The notes below the pieces were generated by a model, which made no database searches, was not told the DNA's origin, and saw nothing but the letters and a program-made list of their open reading frames with translations. DNA of 43,841 nt from Byssothecium circinans (lineage: Eukaryota; Ascomycota; Dothideomycetes; Pleosporales; Massarinaceae): contig ML976994.1 of assembly GCA_010015675.1 (NCBI GenBank), positions 48,232-92,072 on the forward strand, given 5' to 3'. Positions within the stretch are counted from its first letter, which is position 1. Every line of letters begins with the position of its first letter. Below are positions 22,528 to 33,364 of the stretch, piece after piece. The translations under genes were made by a program, and so were the position numbers.

Positions 22528-23151
22528 GCTGAGGCCCACGACGTGCCACAAGCCGCCAGAAGGGTTCACTGGTTTGTCAAAATAGGCGGGGCGTGAAGGC
22601 ACTGGACGACGTTGTGTCGGTAAAGGGCCGTTGATGTGTTGTTGTGGGTGGAGTGTGAGGGAAGTGAGGTAAAGGGCAAGAGCGCTAGCCACGGCAACTG
22701 CGACCGCAAGCACGAGCCACACGTGTCCACCAATCACCATAACGCTCACCCCGACATTTCTGCTTTCACTGTCATCACCACATGGAAACGCCACATAGAC
22801 ACACAAATACAATGGCAAGAGATGAAGTCGGGGGGGGGGGGGTCTGCCGACTGCGCGGCGCTGCAGCGACTGACCTAGTGAATTCTATTATTGAGGCCGC
22901 ATCCAGAGGGCAGCCCACGCTGCTTTGTGCTCGATTTGTCGCATGAACCGAACAACATGCAGCACCTACCTTGAATACCACAGACTGAATGACGAGCAGA
23001 GCCTGATTTTCCATACCAAACGCCAAAATGCAGTCGCACATGTGGCTTTGCGCCGATTGCTGGGGGCATTTGATGTCTGAGAGCACCTAAGCAATCCTAG
23101 ACCATCACATGCCTGATGGCAGCCGTTGCAAAACCGTTGCAATACCCGTTC

Positions 23152-26100
23152 TTACAGATACAGTGATTGGGCGGCAATCTAATAGAAGAGTTAGCACAAT
23201 ACGACGGGTTTGGCATTTGCTTCTTTGGGGCTTACGATGTCGCGCCTGATGAGATCGAGCGCTGCCGTGAACTTCTTCTCCAGATCTTCGCTGCCCATGA
23301 CCTTGGCGGCTTGTGCAGTCTGCCGAAGGAGCTCTTCAAGTCGTCGGAACAGGCGGATGAGACTGCCCTCGTAGACATCGGTCATTTTGCTACCACCGAA
23401 TTAGTTTTTGTTCACCCAGACAATGAAGTACTAACCAAATGTCCGCAAAGGACGCTCCCTTTGACCAAGCATACACAACTTCCATAAGCTCAGACTTGAA
23501 AGTCTGCAGGTATTCTTCCTCGTTCACTAGCAGCTTGCTCTCTTGTGAGATCTTGGCGACAACCCTCGCCTGCGCTTGGATGTCGGAGAAGGGCTTCCTA
23601 AGATCTTCCCTCAGCGCCGGAGATTCTTTGCACTTCTCTTCGAAGATGAAACAGCTCAAGCAAGCAGCACATTGCTCGGGAGTCAGCTCGTTGAAGAAGC
23701 GGTTGAATAGAAGTTCGCTCAGGACCAGTTCGTCGCCGGTGCTGATCTCGCAGGCAACTCGTGCTTTGATCTGGACCACATCTGCCTCATCGATGAAGCC
23801 AAGCCGGCGAAGAACTCGCTTGCGACTCTTGAGTTCGTCGAGCTGTATTATCGACAGCGCATTCGCAATGTCCTTCTTGAGAGCCTTGATCTGGTCGCCG
23901 TAGTCCACCTTCTTCTTGTATTGACTGTAGAGTTCGGGCAGCCTCGGCGAGTTGTGGAGAGGGTTGGCGAGGAGCCGCGATTCCAGAACTTCGATTTTCT
24001 TGCCTGTCTTAGCTTTATAATCCCGCGGTAAACGGATTTTACTCACCCTCAGAAGTTTCTTGAAGCTCTCGTCGTTGATGCCCATATTTTCAATTGGGTC
24101 CAAGATGGCCATACCGTCGGGGAATCGTTTCTTAACCTCCTCCATCGTCTTACGCACAGTATTCTTCTGCTCGGTTGACTTGACTTCATTTGGCAAGAAC
24201 ACGCGCAGGTGACCAAACGATTCGATGGTGTTTAGGAGTAGAGGAACAACTTCCATCTTGCCCTTGTCCCCGGGCGCAGGCGGTCGAACTCCAGGGGGCA
24301 GATCACCGTTGAACTGTGGCGTGTGCTTGACATTGCTGGCGACTAAGACCAGGGCGTTGACGATGTACATCTCCTGCGGTGCAAGAATTTCACCCTTATT
24401 GGGTTTACGCTGGATGAAGTCGAGCACAGCACCCCAACCGAAGTCATAATCCTTGTACTTGATTTTGATCAGGCGCCCGTTCTGCAAAAATGGGAGGCAG
24501 TAGTTCGGATGGTTAATGACGTCGCGCATATCCTTGGTATGACTGTCCAGCTGCTGCCGCACCGAGTAGTACTCCCTAATCGCCCCTTCATCGGTGATAG
24601 TCATCTGCGCTCGTTCGCTCTCAAGTTCCTGGAGCTTCTTCTCGAGGCTGGAGACGCTTGCAGTATTCTGGAACTGAAAGAAGCAGCGCTCCAGCATGAA
24701 CTCGGGGGAAATACCCTCGACCCTCATCAGATTGAGGATCATGTTATAGCCGAGATGGAAGGCGGAGTTCAGGTTGTCTTGTTGCCCGCGTACAATCTCC
24801 TTTGCGACTGCAGGCTCCATAGCCTCGTTTATCATCATGATAACGATGCCACGTTCGTCGAGACCGCGACGACCAGCACGACCAGACATTTGGATGAACT
24901 CAGATGGCGTAACCCAGCGCTGGGATACGCCATCAAATTTGCGCACGCTTGTGAAGACGACTGTCTTTGCCGGCATGTTCAATCCGATGGAGAAAGTCTC
25001 GGTCGCAAAGAGCACCTTGATCAGACCCTCTTGAAACAGGATCTCGATAGTTTCCTTGAGGATTGGGAGCAGACCAGAGTGATGGACGCCTATACCTCGT
25101 CGGAGCAGAGGGAGGATATGCTTGATCTGAGGCAAGTCCCGGTCCTCTTCAGAGAGGGATGCAATGGCGCTTGAGAAGACCTTGGACACCATCTCTTTCT
25201 CCGAGTCGTCGTTGAAGGCGAGCGAGCTCATGGCGAGGGCGTAGTTTTCACAATCGCGCTTGCTAAAGCTGAAGACGATGACGGGGTTGTAGCTCTTCAT
25301 CATGATCATCTTGACAATCTTATAGATGTCAGTGCCCTCTTTGTTGCCGCCTGTGTTGGTCTTCTTGTCCTTGCCTTTCCCCTTGCGCCTCGCCAGGAAG
25401 TCGGCGGCGTCCGTTCCGGACTTGTCGGCGATGGTGGCCATGGCCTTCTGGAAGTTCTCCTCGCGAAAGACGCCCTTCTCATCGACGATCAGGTGGATGC
25501 CATCGGCACCTTGAGGGAAGAAGTAATGCTGCAGCGGCGTCGGACGGAAATCGGTGTACACGACATGGCAGGGTTGGCCGTGCGTCTTGACTATCCACTC
25601 GGCGAACTGCATGGCGTTGGGGATGGTGGCGGACAGAAAGACATAGCGGACCTTGTCGGGGAGCAAGATGATGGTCTCCTCCCACACGACGCCGCGCGAC
25701 TTGTCTCGTAGGTAGTGCACTTCGTCGAACACAACCCAGGCCACTTCGCGCATGATTTCGGAGCCGCGGTAGAGCATGGAGCGCAGAATTTCAGTCGTCA
25801 TGACCAAGCACGTCGCCGTGGGGTTGATGGTGACGTCCCCTGTCATGAGGCCGACATCGCCGAAAATCTCCAGAAATTCGCGGTACTTCTGGTTGCTCAA
25901 CGCCTTGATGGGGCTTGTGTAGATGACGCGCTGGTTGTTGTTGAGACATTGCGCAATGGCATACTCTGCCACGACCGTCTTTCCGGCCGACGTGTGCGCC
26001 GAGACCAGAACGCTCTCGTTGCGCTGTATCGAAGCGATGGATACTTGCTGGAAGGGATCGAGGGTGAAGGGCCACGTCCGCGCAGGCTCTTCGGGTGGGC

Positions 26101-26491
26101 GGTGCTCGGAGATAGGCACGTAGTCGTAGTCGGGCGGGAGGGCGACCTGATGGCGCACCTGATGTGAAAGCACAACAGCCTGTCCGTCCTGCGCTGCCTG
26201 GCCCTGCAGTCCCGCGGCGGCAGCGACCTCGCGCGACTGCTCTGTCTCGAAGGCGTCCGTCACTACTGGATCCTCGACGTCGCGCTTCCGCCGCTTCGGT
26301 CGCGCGCCGTTCTCGAGGGGTGTATTGTCGTCTTTGGGCGTGGCCGTGGCCGTGGACGCGGACGCGCCAGGTGTGGGTGCAGGTGCTGGTGCTTTCACAC
26401 TGCCGTTGGCCTGGCGCTTCTTGCTCCTCTTGCTCTTCTTGGGCACGTCATTGCCCGCCGGCTGCTCGAAAACGTCGAACAAGTCGTCCAT
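23152..26491 (-). CDS. MTR4: ATP-dependent RNA helicase Mtr4/Dob1 (exosome cofactor)
   Basis: Three exons, 23436-26491, 23236-23389 and 23152-23178, with introns of 46 and 57 nt give 1078 aa, the usual Mtr4 length. After a Lys/Pro-rich N-terminal tail come Walker [10 protein letters not shown] (GKT about 170-172), [19 protein letters not shown] (about 256-259), FLSATIPN and the second RecA domain with SGRAGRRG. Then follow the arch/KOW region and the C-terminal helical domain. The last two small exons supply [15 protein letters not shown] and the terminal IIAAQSLYL; without them the protein would stop early. Mtr4 is the helicase of the TRAMP complex and feeds RNAs to the nuclear exosome in rRNA, snoRNA and tRNA surveillance. 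It is divergent from COX8, 297 bp apart. Confidence 0.96.
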
Positions 26492-26788
26492 GTTGTCGTA
26501 TTGCGCCGTCAGCGTTGTTGTCGATCGTGGTGGGGGTTTGGAGGTCGACGAGAAAAGTGCGAGCTTTGATGTGAAAGGTTGGTCGTCGGTGGACTAATAC
26601 GGTTAGCTCGTCGGGCTGGCTTAGTCATCCCCGGGCCCGGCCAGCAGCCATGCAGGCACTGTGCAGGTCGTTCGATCAAGCACGGCAAGCATCATACACA
26701 CCGTGACACCTCCAAACTCTCCACTCCCCACAGCCAACGTATGTAACCCTCCCACGGACTCACCAATTGACTCCGCTCACAGCCCAAG
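26492..26788. promoter_or_regulatory. Divergent MTR4/COX8 intergenic promoter region
   Basis: 297 bp separate the MTR4 start (minus) from the COX8 start (plus), so both 5' leaders and promoters must lie here. No TATA-like box is obvious on either side; the right part is C-rich (ccctcccac, ctccactcccc). Boundaries are the two start codons only. Confidence 0.6.
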
Positions 26789-27137
26789 ATGCTCGCCCGC
26801 ACTGCTTTCCGTGCCACCGCCGCCCCATCGCGTGTCGCCCGCCGCGGCTTCCAGTCGACCCGCGCCCAGCTCTCCTCTCCCTACCACTACCCCGAGGGCC
26901 CACGCAGCAACCTGCCGTTTGACCCGCTCAAGAAGGGTTTTGCGTTCAAGTACTGGGGCTTCATGGGTAAACTCGGACGCGCCTCAATGGCTTGCAATGG
27001 CTAACAAGTACAGGCGTGGGCTTCGCTCTCCCATTCGGCGTGGCCGGTGAGTCCTTGTGCTCCGCAATGCTCTTCCTAAACGCACTTCTAACCGTCATAT
27101 CCACCCAGTTTGGCAAACAAAGAAGAACAAGCCGTAA
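26789..27137 (+). CDS. COX8: Cytochrome c oxidase subunit 8 (COX7C type), mitochondrial
   Basis: Exons 26789-26966, 27014-27046 and 27109-27137 (introns 47 and 62 nt, with CTAAC branch sites) give 79 aa. The N-terminus MLARTAFRATAAPSRVARRG is a mitochondrial presequence. The mature part begins near SPYHYPEGPRSNLPF, continues KYWGFMGVGFALPFGVAVWQ as the single membrane helix and ends TKKNKP. This matches fungal Cox8/COX7C, a small inner-membrane subunit of complex IV. The 33-nt middle exon makes the gene easy to miss in frame-based calling. Confidence 0.92.
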
Positions 27138-27466
27138 GCGGGTCGCAACGAGATGCGGAGGAGAACATCAGGCGACATGGAGAAGAACTTGTAGAATAAG
27201 TGGACGTTCTCGAGAACAACTGTACTGCACAACCAGCATCAATTTCATTGGCATTTTATTCCATACGCACGTACAACTAAAGTGCTCTCCTGCATTCTTT
27301 TGCTTCGTGTTGTACTTGTATCTGTCGTAATATATCCGGTGAAAGCTCGGCTATTTAAGCTCTGATCGAAATTTCGACCAGTGGTAGCTGACCCAGACCA
27401 ACACTGAATCTTCAACAGCCGAAATCTTCCAATGCGAAACCCACCAAAACCGTCCACACGCTCGCC

Positions 27467-30400
27467 ATGCGCAACCTGAGAATCGTCGGTCGGTCGCTGT
27501 TGCGCTTTGCCGGCGAGGATCCGCTGCCCCTCACTGCTACCGCTTGGGATGCCGCCTCGAATGCACTCATATGCGCCTTTGGGCCATCTGAATCACGTGC
27601 TGTCGTCGAGCTCAAGAGGCTGCATCACGATCACAACGGTGCAGAAGAGCGACTCGAAAGCATTGCCTCCTGGGACGCACCGTGTCCGCTAGCTTCCCTT
27701 GCCCATGACTCCATCGTGAACCTCCATCACTTTTCGGACTCTTCGACGTCATGCCTAGTTCTGGCTGGAGGAGACATTGTTTTAGTGCGGCAGTATCCTG
27801 AAAATGGTGAAGAGCTAGTCGAAATCGTTGGATCCGTAGATGCCGGCATTTCGGCTGCAGCCTGGTCACCAGACGAGGAGCTACTGGCCATCACCACCCA
27901 AGTCGGCATCCTACTGCTCATGAGCCATGATATCGAAAATATCGCTAGTATCACACTCTCTCCGGAAGATGTCAATGTATCGAGCCATGTCTCTGTCGGC
28001 TGGGGAAAGAAGGAGACGCAGTTCAAAGGCAAGCGAGCAAGAGCCTTGCAGGACCCTACAATGCCAGAGTCTGTTGATGAGGGTGTCCTCAGCGCGTTCG
28101 ATGACAGTTCGGTGACTGTCAGCTGGCGTGGCGATGGTGCATATTTTGCTGTCAACAAGGTCGAAGAAAAACGTCGGCGGATGATCCGCGTTTATTCAAG
28201 AGAAGGACAACTCGATAGCGTTAGTGAGCCGGTGGATGGTCTCGAGGGCGCACTCAGCTGGAGGCCTTCTGGAAATCTTATTACAGGTATTCGCCGCTCA
28301 AATGATCGCATAGAAGTAGTTTTCTTTGAGCGGAACGGACTCCGGCATGGTCAATTTGATCTACGCTTCACACCCGATGAGCTGCAAGCTCTCACTACAC
28401 CACTGACGCTCCGATGGAATAGCGATTCCAATGTACTCGCTGTATCGTACCAGGAAAAAGTACAGCTATGGACGATGAGCAACTACCACTACTACCTTAA
28501 GCAAGAGCTGGTCTTTCCCGAGCAAGACATTCACAATGTACAGTGCACGTGGCACTCAGAACGGCCACTATCAGTAGCTCTATCGACTAGAGATGCGCTT
28601 CAGATCGTCGAATATGCGTCTGTCGTTGCCCATGGCTCAGTAGCGCCTCCAAACGACTTTGGTATCGTCGCATCGATAGATGGAGCGACTTTGAAACTCA
28701 CACCTTTGAGGATCGCCAACATCCCACCGCCCATGTTTTTACAACGGCTACCCTTGGAGAAAAAAGTCGTTGATGTTGCGTTGTCCATGTCAGGAACCTG
28801 TTTGGCTATATTATCACACTCAGACCTAGCCGTATACACACTTGATCTGAAGAAGCGACCAGTACCTGCACCCACTCTCCTGTGGAGAAGCAAGGCGCTT
28901 GCTGGTGCTTGCCCTCGACATGTCACTTTCCTTGGGGACAACCGTGTATGTGTGCTCGCCGACAGCTGGGAAGTGGAAGAAAGTTTCATATGGGTCAGTG
29001 ATAACGAGGAACTTCTCCCTAAGGGTCCGATCCTTGAATCAGGAAAGATCTCTTCTCTTACGTCAAGCGTTGACTTCCAAAAAGTATACGCCAGCTTCCA
29101 GGATGGGTCCATACACGAACTACTGCTTGGCCAGGCCTCCCTGGACTTGCCACTACAAACTTCGCTAGAAACGAAACTACACTCTTTTGCATCCGAAGTC
29201 AGGGTTACCTCATTGGAAGAAAAGGTAGGTTCTATTATATCTTGGTATCGATGAGGCTAATAAAAATCAGCCCGTAGCGTTCGGCTTGACCAAGAGTGGG
29301 GTACTGAGCGCCAATGAGCGTGTAATCGCTCGGAATTGCACCTCGTTCGGCCTGACGCCAGCACATTTGATCTTCACAACAACTCAACATCTGCTGAAGT
29401 TTGTGCATTTGACCAGTTTAGAAGGTGTGGATATCCTCCTGATTATATGGGATTAAGCTGACGCCTATAGAACTCGAGGTCCCAGCAGATGAACCGCAGA
29501 AAGACGAGAGATGTAGGAGCGTTGAACGTGGAGCGAAGCTAGTCACCGTCATGCCTACCATATACTCCGTAGTCTTACAGATGCCCAGAGGCAATCTCGA
29601 GACCATCTACCCTCGCGCTTTGGTTGTTGCGGCTATTCGTCGTAGCATTGAGTCGAGTCATTACGATGAGGCATTTATGACATGCCGCAACCAACGAGTG
29701 GATATGAACATTCTTCACGATCATGATCCAGATCGCTTCATGGCCAACATCTCGATGATTGTCAAACAAATCAAGAGGGTTGACCATCTGGACTTGCTAC
29801 TTTCGCAGCTCCGGTATGTGTCTAGTTTAAGAAGAAAGTCTACTGCTGACCCGTTTAGAAACGAGGATGTATCTGAGACGATGTACAAGGAAACGCTGAA
29901 GGCTAAGGACCTGAAGGCAAAGGTCTCAATGTCAGCGGATCAGATCAACTCAAAAGTGAATCGAATATGCGACGGCTTCCTCGCCGTGCTTCAAGACCCG
30001 CCACATAAGGAAGATCGGTTACAGAATTTGATCACCGCTCATGTGTCCAAGGTCCCTCCGGACTTGGAGTCTGGCCTAGAGATGATCGGGCGTCTTCAAG
30101 GCAAGTAATCCACTGCACAGGACGAGGTAGACCATGTGTTAATGCCATACAGCGGTACAAGATCCTCTCACCGATCGGGCTGCCGAGCACATCTGTTTTC
30201 TTGCAGACGTGAACCAACTCTATGACACATCGCTTGGAATATACAACTTGGAGCTTGCGCTTCTGATTGCGCAGCAGTCCCAGAAGGTATGTCATTCATC
30301 ACCAAAAACGTGCTACGGTGTACTAACTTCGTCGTAGGACCCGCGAGAGTATCTCCCTCACCTCCAATCGCTACAGGATCTCCCTCCTCTCCGCCGCAAA

Positions 30401-31654
30401 TTCAAGATAGATGACCAACTCGGTCGACACGCCAAAGCTCTAACCCATTTGAAAGAGCTCGAAGCCTCCGACGAAGTTCAAGAGTATGTGCAAAAGCACA
30501 TGCTATACTCTGAAGCACTCAGCATGTATCAATATGATGTTATCCATCTCAAGAAGATTATGAGACTCTACGCAGACTACCTAAGCAGCACCAACCAGCA
30601 CAAGGAAGCAGCTTTGGCCTACGAGTACCTCGATGACTATGCTTCAGCATGGCCCAGCTATCGCTCCGCAAATGTCTGGCGGGAAGCGCTCTCATCAGCA
30701 ATCTTAGCAGGTGTATCATCATCGGAGCTAGAAACACTTGCTATGTCCTTAGCTGAGGGACTTGCCGAGACAAAAGATTACCTCTCCGCCTCGACAATCA
30801 CCCTAGACTACCTCTCCGATCTTCCCAACGCAGCCCGATATCTCTGCAAAGGTTGCTACTTTGCTGAAGCTACGCGGATCGTTACCCTGCGCACCCAACT
30901 CTCACTCATAGAAGAAGTCATTGATCCAGGCCTCATCGAGCGTAGTGGCGACATGACAGAGTTCCTCGCCGACATGAAAGGTCAACTACAAGCACAACTT
31001 CCGCGTCTCCGTGAACTCCGCACGAAGAAAGCAGAAGATCCACTCGCCTTCTACGAAGGCATGGAAGACACCAACATCCCCGACAACATATCTCTCGCAC
31101 CCACTGACACAACATCTGGTGGCACATTCATGACCCGATACACCAACCGCACAGGGACGGTAAACACGCAAACGACACGCAAGACATCCAAGAACAAGCG
31201 TCGCGAAGAGCGCAAACGTGCTCGCGGAAAGAAGGGGACAGTTTACGAAGAAGAGTACCTTGTGAACTCCATCGAGCGCCTCATTGAACGCATAAATAGC
31301 ATGGAAGATGAAATCCAACGCCTTATTGAAGGTTTAGTACGCCGTGGGATGCGCGAGCGCGCGGACGCCGTGTCGAATGCCGTGCGGGATGTCGTTCAGA
31401 TATGTCAAGATGCTGTGCAAGAAATGTATTCACCCGCGTCACAGAAGGCACAGGGGAATGTTGAAGGAGGTGTGGAGTCCGCTAGTGGCGTAAACGGATA
31501 CGGGGCGCCGGGTGTTGGTGGAGTTGCGGCGGGGGATGTGGCGATGAAGATGAGTGGTGCCGATAGGACATTGTGGGATAGCCTTGCGGAGGTGGAGAGA
31601 AAGAGGACGGCGCCGGTTGTGAAAGCTTTCGAGAGGTTGAGACTGCTGGGGTAA
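27467..31654 (+). CDS. ELP1: Elongator complex subunit 1 (Iki3/Elp1)
   Basis: Six exons, 27467-29224, 29271-29424, 29471-29813, 29859-30100, 30153-30286 and 30338-31654, give 1315 aa, the normal length. The N-terminal half is the two-propeller WD40-like region (AAWSPDEELLAITTQVGILLL, ALSWRPSGNLI). The C-terminal half is helical TPR-like (DHDPDRFMANISMIVKQIKR, FLADVNQLYDTSLGIYNLEL, VQKHMLYSEALSMYQYD). A basic patch, KNKRREERKRARGKKG, precedes the dimerisation helices, as in yeast Iki3. Elongator modifies wobble uridines of tRNAs. The intron 29814-29858 is 45 nt and stop-free, so it can be mistaken for coding sequence. The intron 30101-30152 has a GC donor (GCAAGT). Confidence 0.95.
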
Positions 31655-32387
31655 GAATGGAGGTAGGATTTGCTTTCTTAGGGCTGGAATAGGTAGGGTA
31701 TACGTGACTATGTTGAGGTAGCATGCGCCGTATCCTTCAATACTTGTTCCTCATCCATGGGGAGGGGGCTTGTGGCTCCTTGCTGCTTCCTTTCTTCGAC
31801 CGCAAACGATACAAGTTAGATGCTAACTTGAGCTGCTGGCGACGACCACGCATGATCAACTTTGGTACGGGACCAGGCCGCGCAGCAGCACGAGCATTAG
31901 CATTGCTCCAGGTACTTTGAAATACCGGGACTGGCATGTGTTAAGCCACTGTAACTGAGATTTACAATGTCGTTCTCGAAATTCTTCGTAGATTCGACTA
32001 TAAGATGACGTACGACGGGCGTTGGAAGACGCAGAATGCTTCCTTAATCATGTAGATTACACAAGCGACATGGAGTGGGTGAGGGAAATGGAGCGAGAGC
32101 ATTCAACGTATCTAGTCCAACCAGGGTGACACTGGGTCCAGACTCCTCGATCGTTTTCTCAGCTCAGACATGCGGCCTGTTCTGGCATGTTCGATGTTGT
32201 TGATACCCAATGCTAGCCTCTCAACCGAGTCTTTCCCATTTTCGACGCCACCTCTTCGATCCACTCACGCGCCCACTGTATTACCATGGAATGCACCCCA
32301 AGTCTAGTGATCAAAAGAATGAACAAGTATTGCTACTAGTCACTAGTTAACCTCAAGACGATTCAAGCCCCCGAGCATACAGTCTCC
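31655..32387. other. Intergenic stretch, no supported gene
   Basis: This is ELP1 3' flank and the tail side of the BTB-like remnant. Short frames (for example 31723-31920) have no recognisable motif. No repeat or RNA gene is seen. Confidence 0.6.
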
Positions 32388-32785
32388 TCAACTCAGTCGT
32401 ACTCTTGACTCCAAATATCGACCCACTTCATAATTATGATAGTTGCACCTGTTAAGATCCATTCTGCGCCCATTCCAGAACAAGTGTGCAATCCGCTCCA
32501 TGACATCGACCAGGAACTCCTTCGGGTAATGTAAAAGGCCCTCTTTGAGCTCCCTGTTATCGAAGCGAGCTGTGCAGAATCCATCGACCAGCAACCTGCG
32601 CAGTGGCGAATCGCCCCCGTACAGTCATAGACGCGCTCTACCTCCGTCGGCCGAAAGGGAAGTTCGCCATGTTCGTCCATGTATGCATTGATGCAGCTGA
32701 TAGGGCGGTCGATGACGTCTACGCGGAGTTTGAGGACGTCGTAGTCTTGAGCGAATATGTAGAGGGCGACCGAGAGGTTGACCAT
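32388..32785 (-). pseudogene. BTB/POZ-like protein remnant
   Basis: From an ATG at 32785 the frame reads VALYIFAQDYDVLKLRVDV and ERVYDCTG, resembling the region after a fungal BTB domain (alphabetic pattern VYxLAxKYDVxxLK). One frame over, RRLLVDGFCTARFD and HYPKEFLVDVMERIAH continue the same family pattern to a stop at 32388. The shift coincides with a C5 run at 32614-32618. No BTB core could be recognised upstream to about 33250, although a Met-led frame exists there. It is probably a truncated, frameshifted copy. The family call is by eye and weak. Confidence 0.42.
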
Positions 32786-33364
32786 GGGTACCGTTTGTTA
32801 TCCGAGACGGTTCGAGCGGCAACAAAGAAGGATCTAGGGAGGAGCCACATCACATCAAGAACAGAAGGAAAGTGTGTATGGCCAAACAGCCCAATCTTCC
32901 GTAGCCAAAGCCCATAGAGAAACCGCCATTTCTTCACGCCGATAACGCGGATATACACGAAATAGAGCCCTCGTGACAGCATTGCAGCAGAGACTTGACC
33001 TATGGAACGCTGGTGATCTCGTCGTCGATGGAGGGAAGCATCGGGGAACACACGTCCACTGCAAAGTTTCAAGTCATCCACATGTGCACAATCTTGTTTA
33101 GCAGAACCACTAATCAGCAATCTCGCGGATATAGTGACCACCCCTTCAATGAACATGTACAATTCGTTCCAGCGAAATGCAGCCAAACCTATCTATCCTA
33201 TAATCTACGCTACAGATACTATACAATTTTCCACAAAAGAGGAAGATGAATCCCATGCGTCCAGGCTATGCACAATCCCACTCCTTCCAGGATCCAAATC
33301 TCTCTACATTAACAGCCACTTTCGAGCTCTATATCAACTTGCGCTAGTTCCGTCCCTCCTTGAA

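Noticed and set aside
22528..22818. N-terminal extension of STS1 with a hydrophobic stretch
   Set aside because: It lies upstream of the family-typical start MNVINSH, and the intron between 22467 and 22394 is needed for the known sequence, so the extension is leader DNA.
25715..26574. Long plus-strand frames opposite MTR4
   Set aside because: Shadow frames of a strongly coding GC-rich exon.
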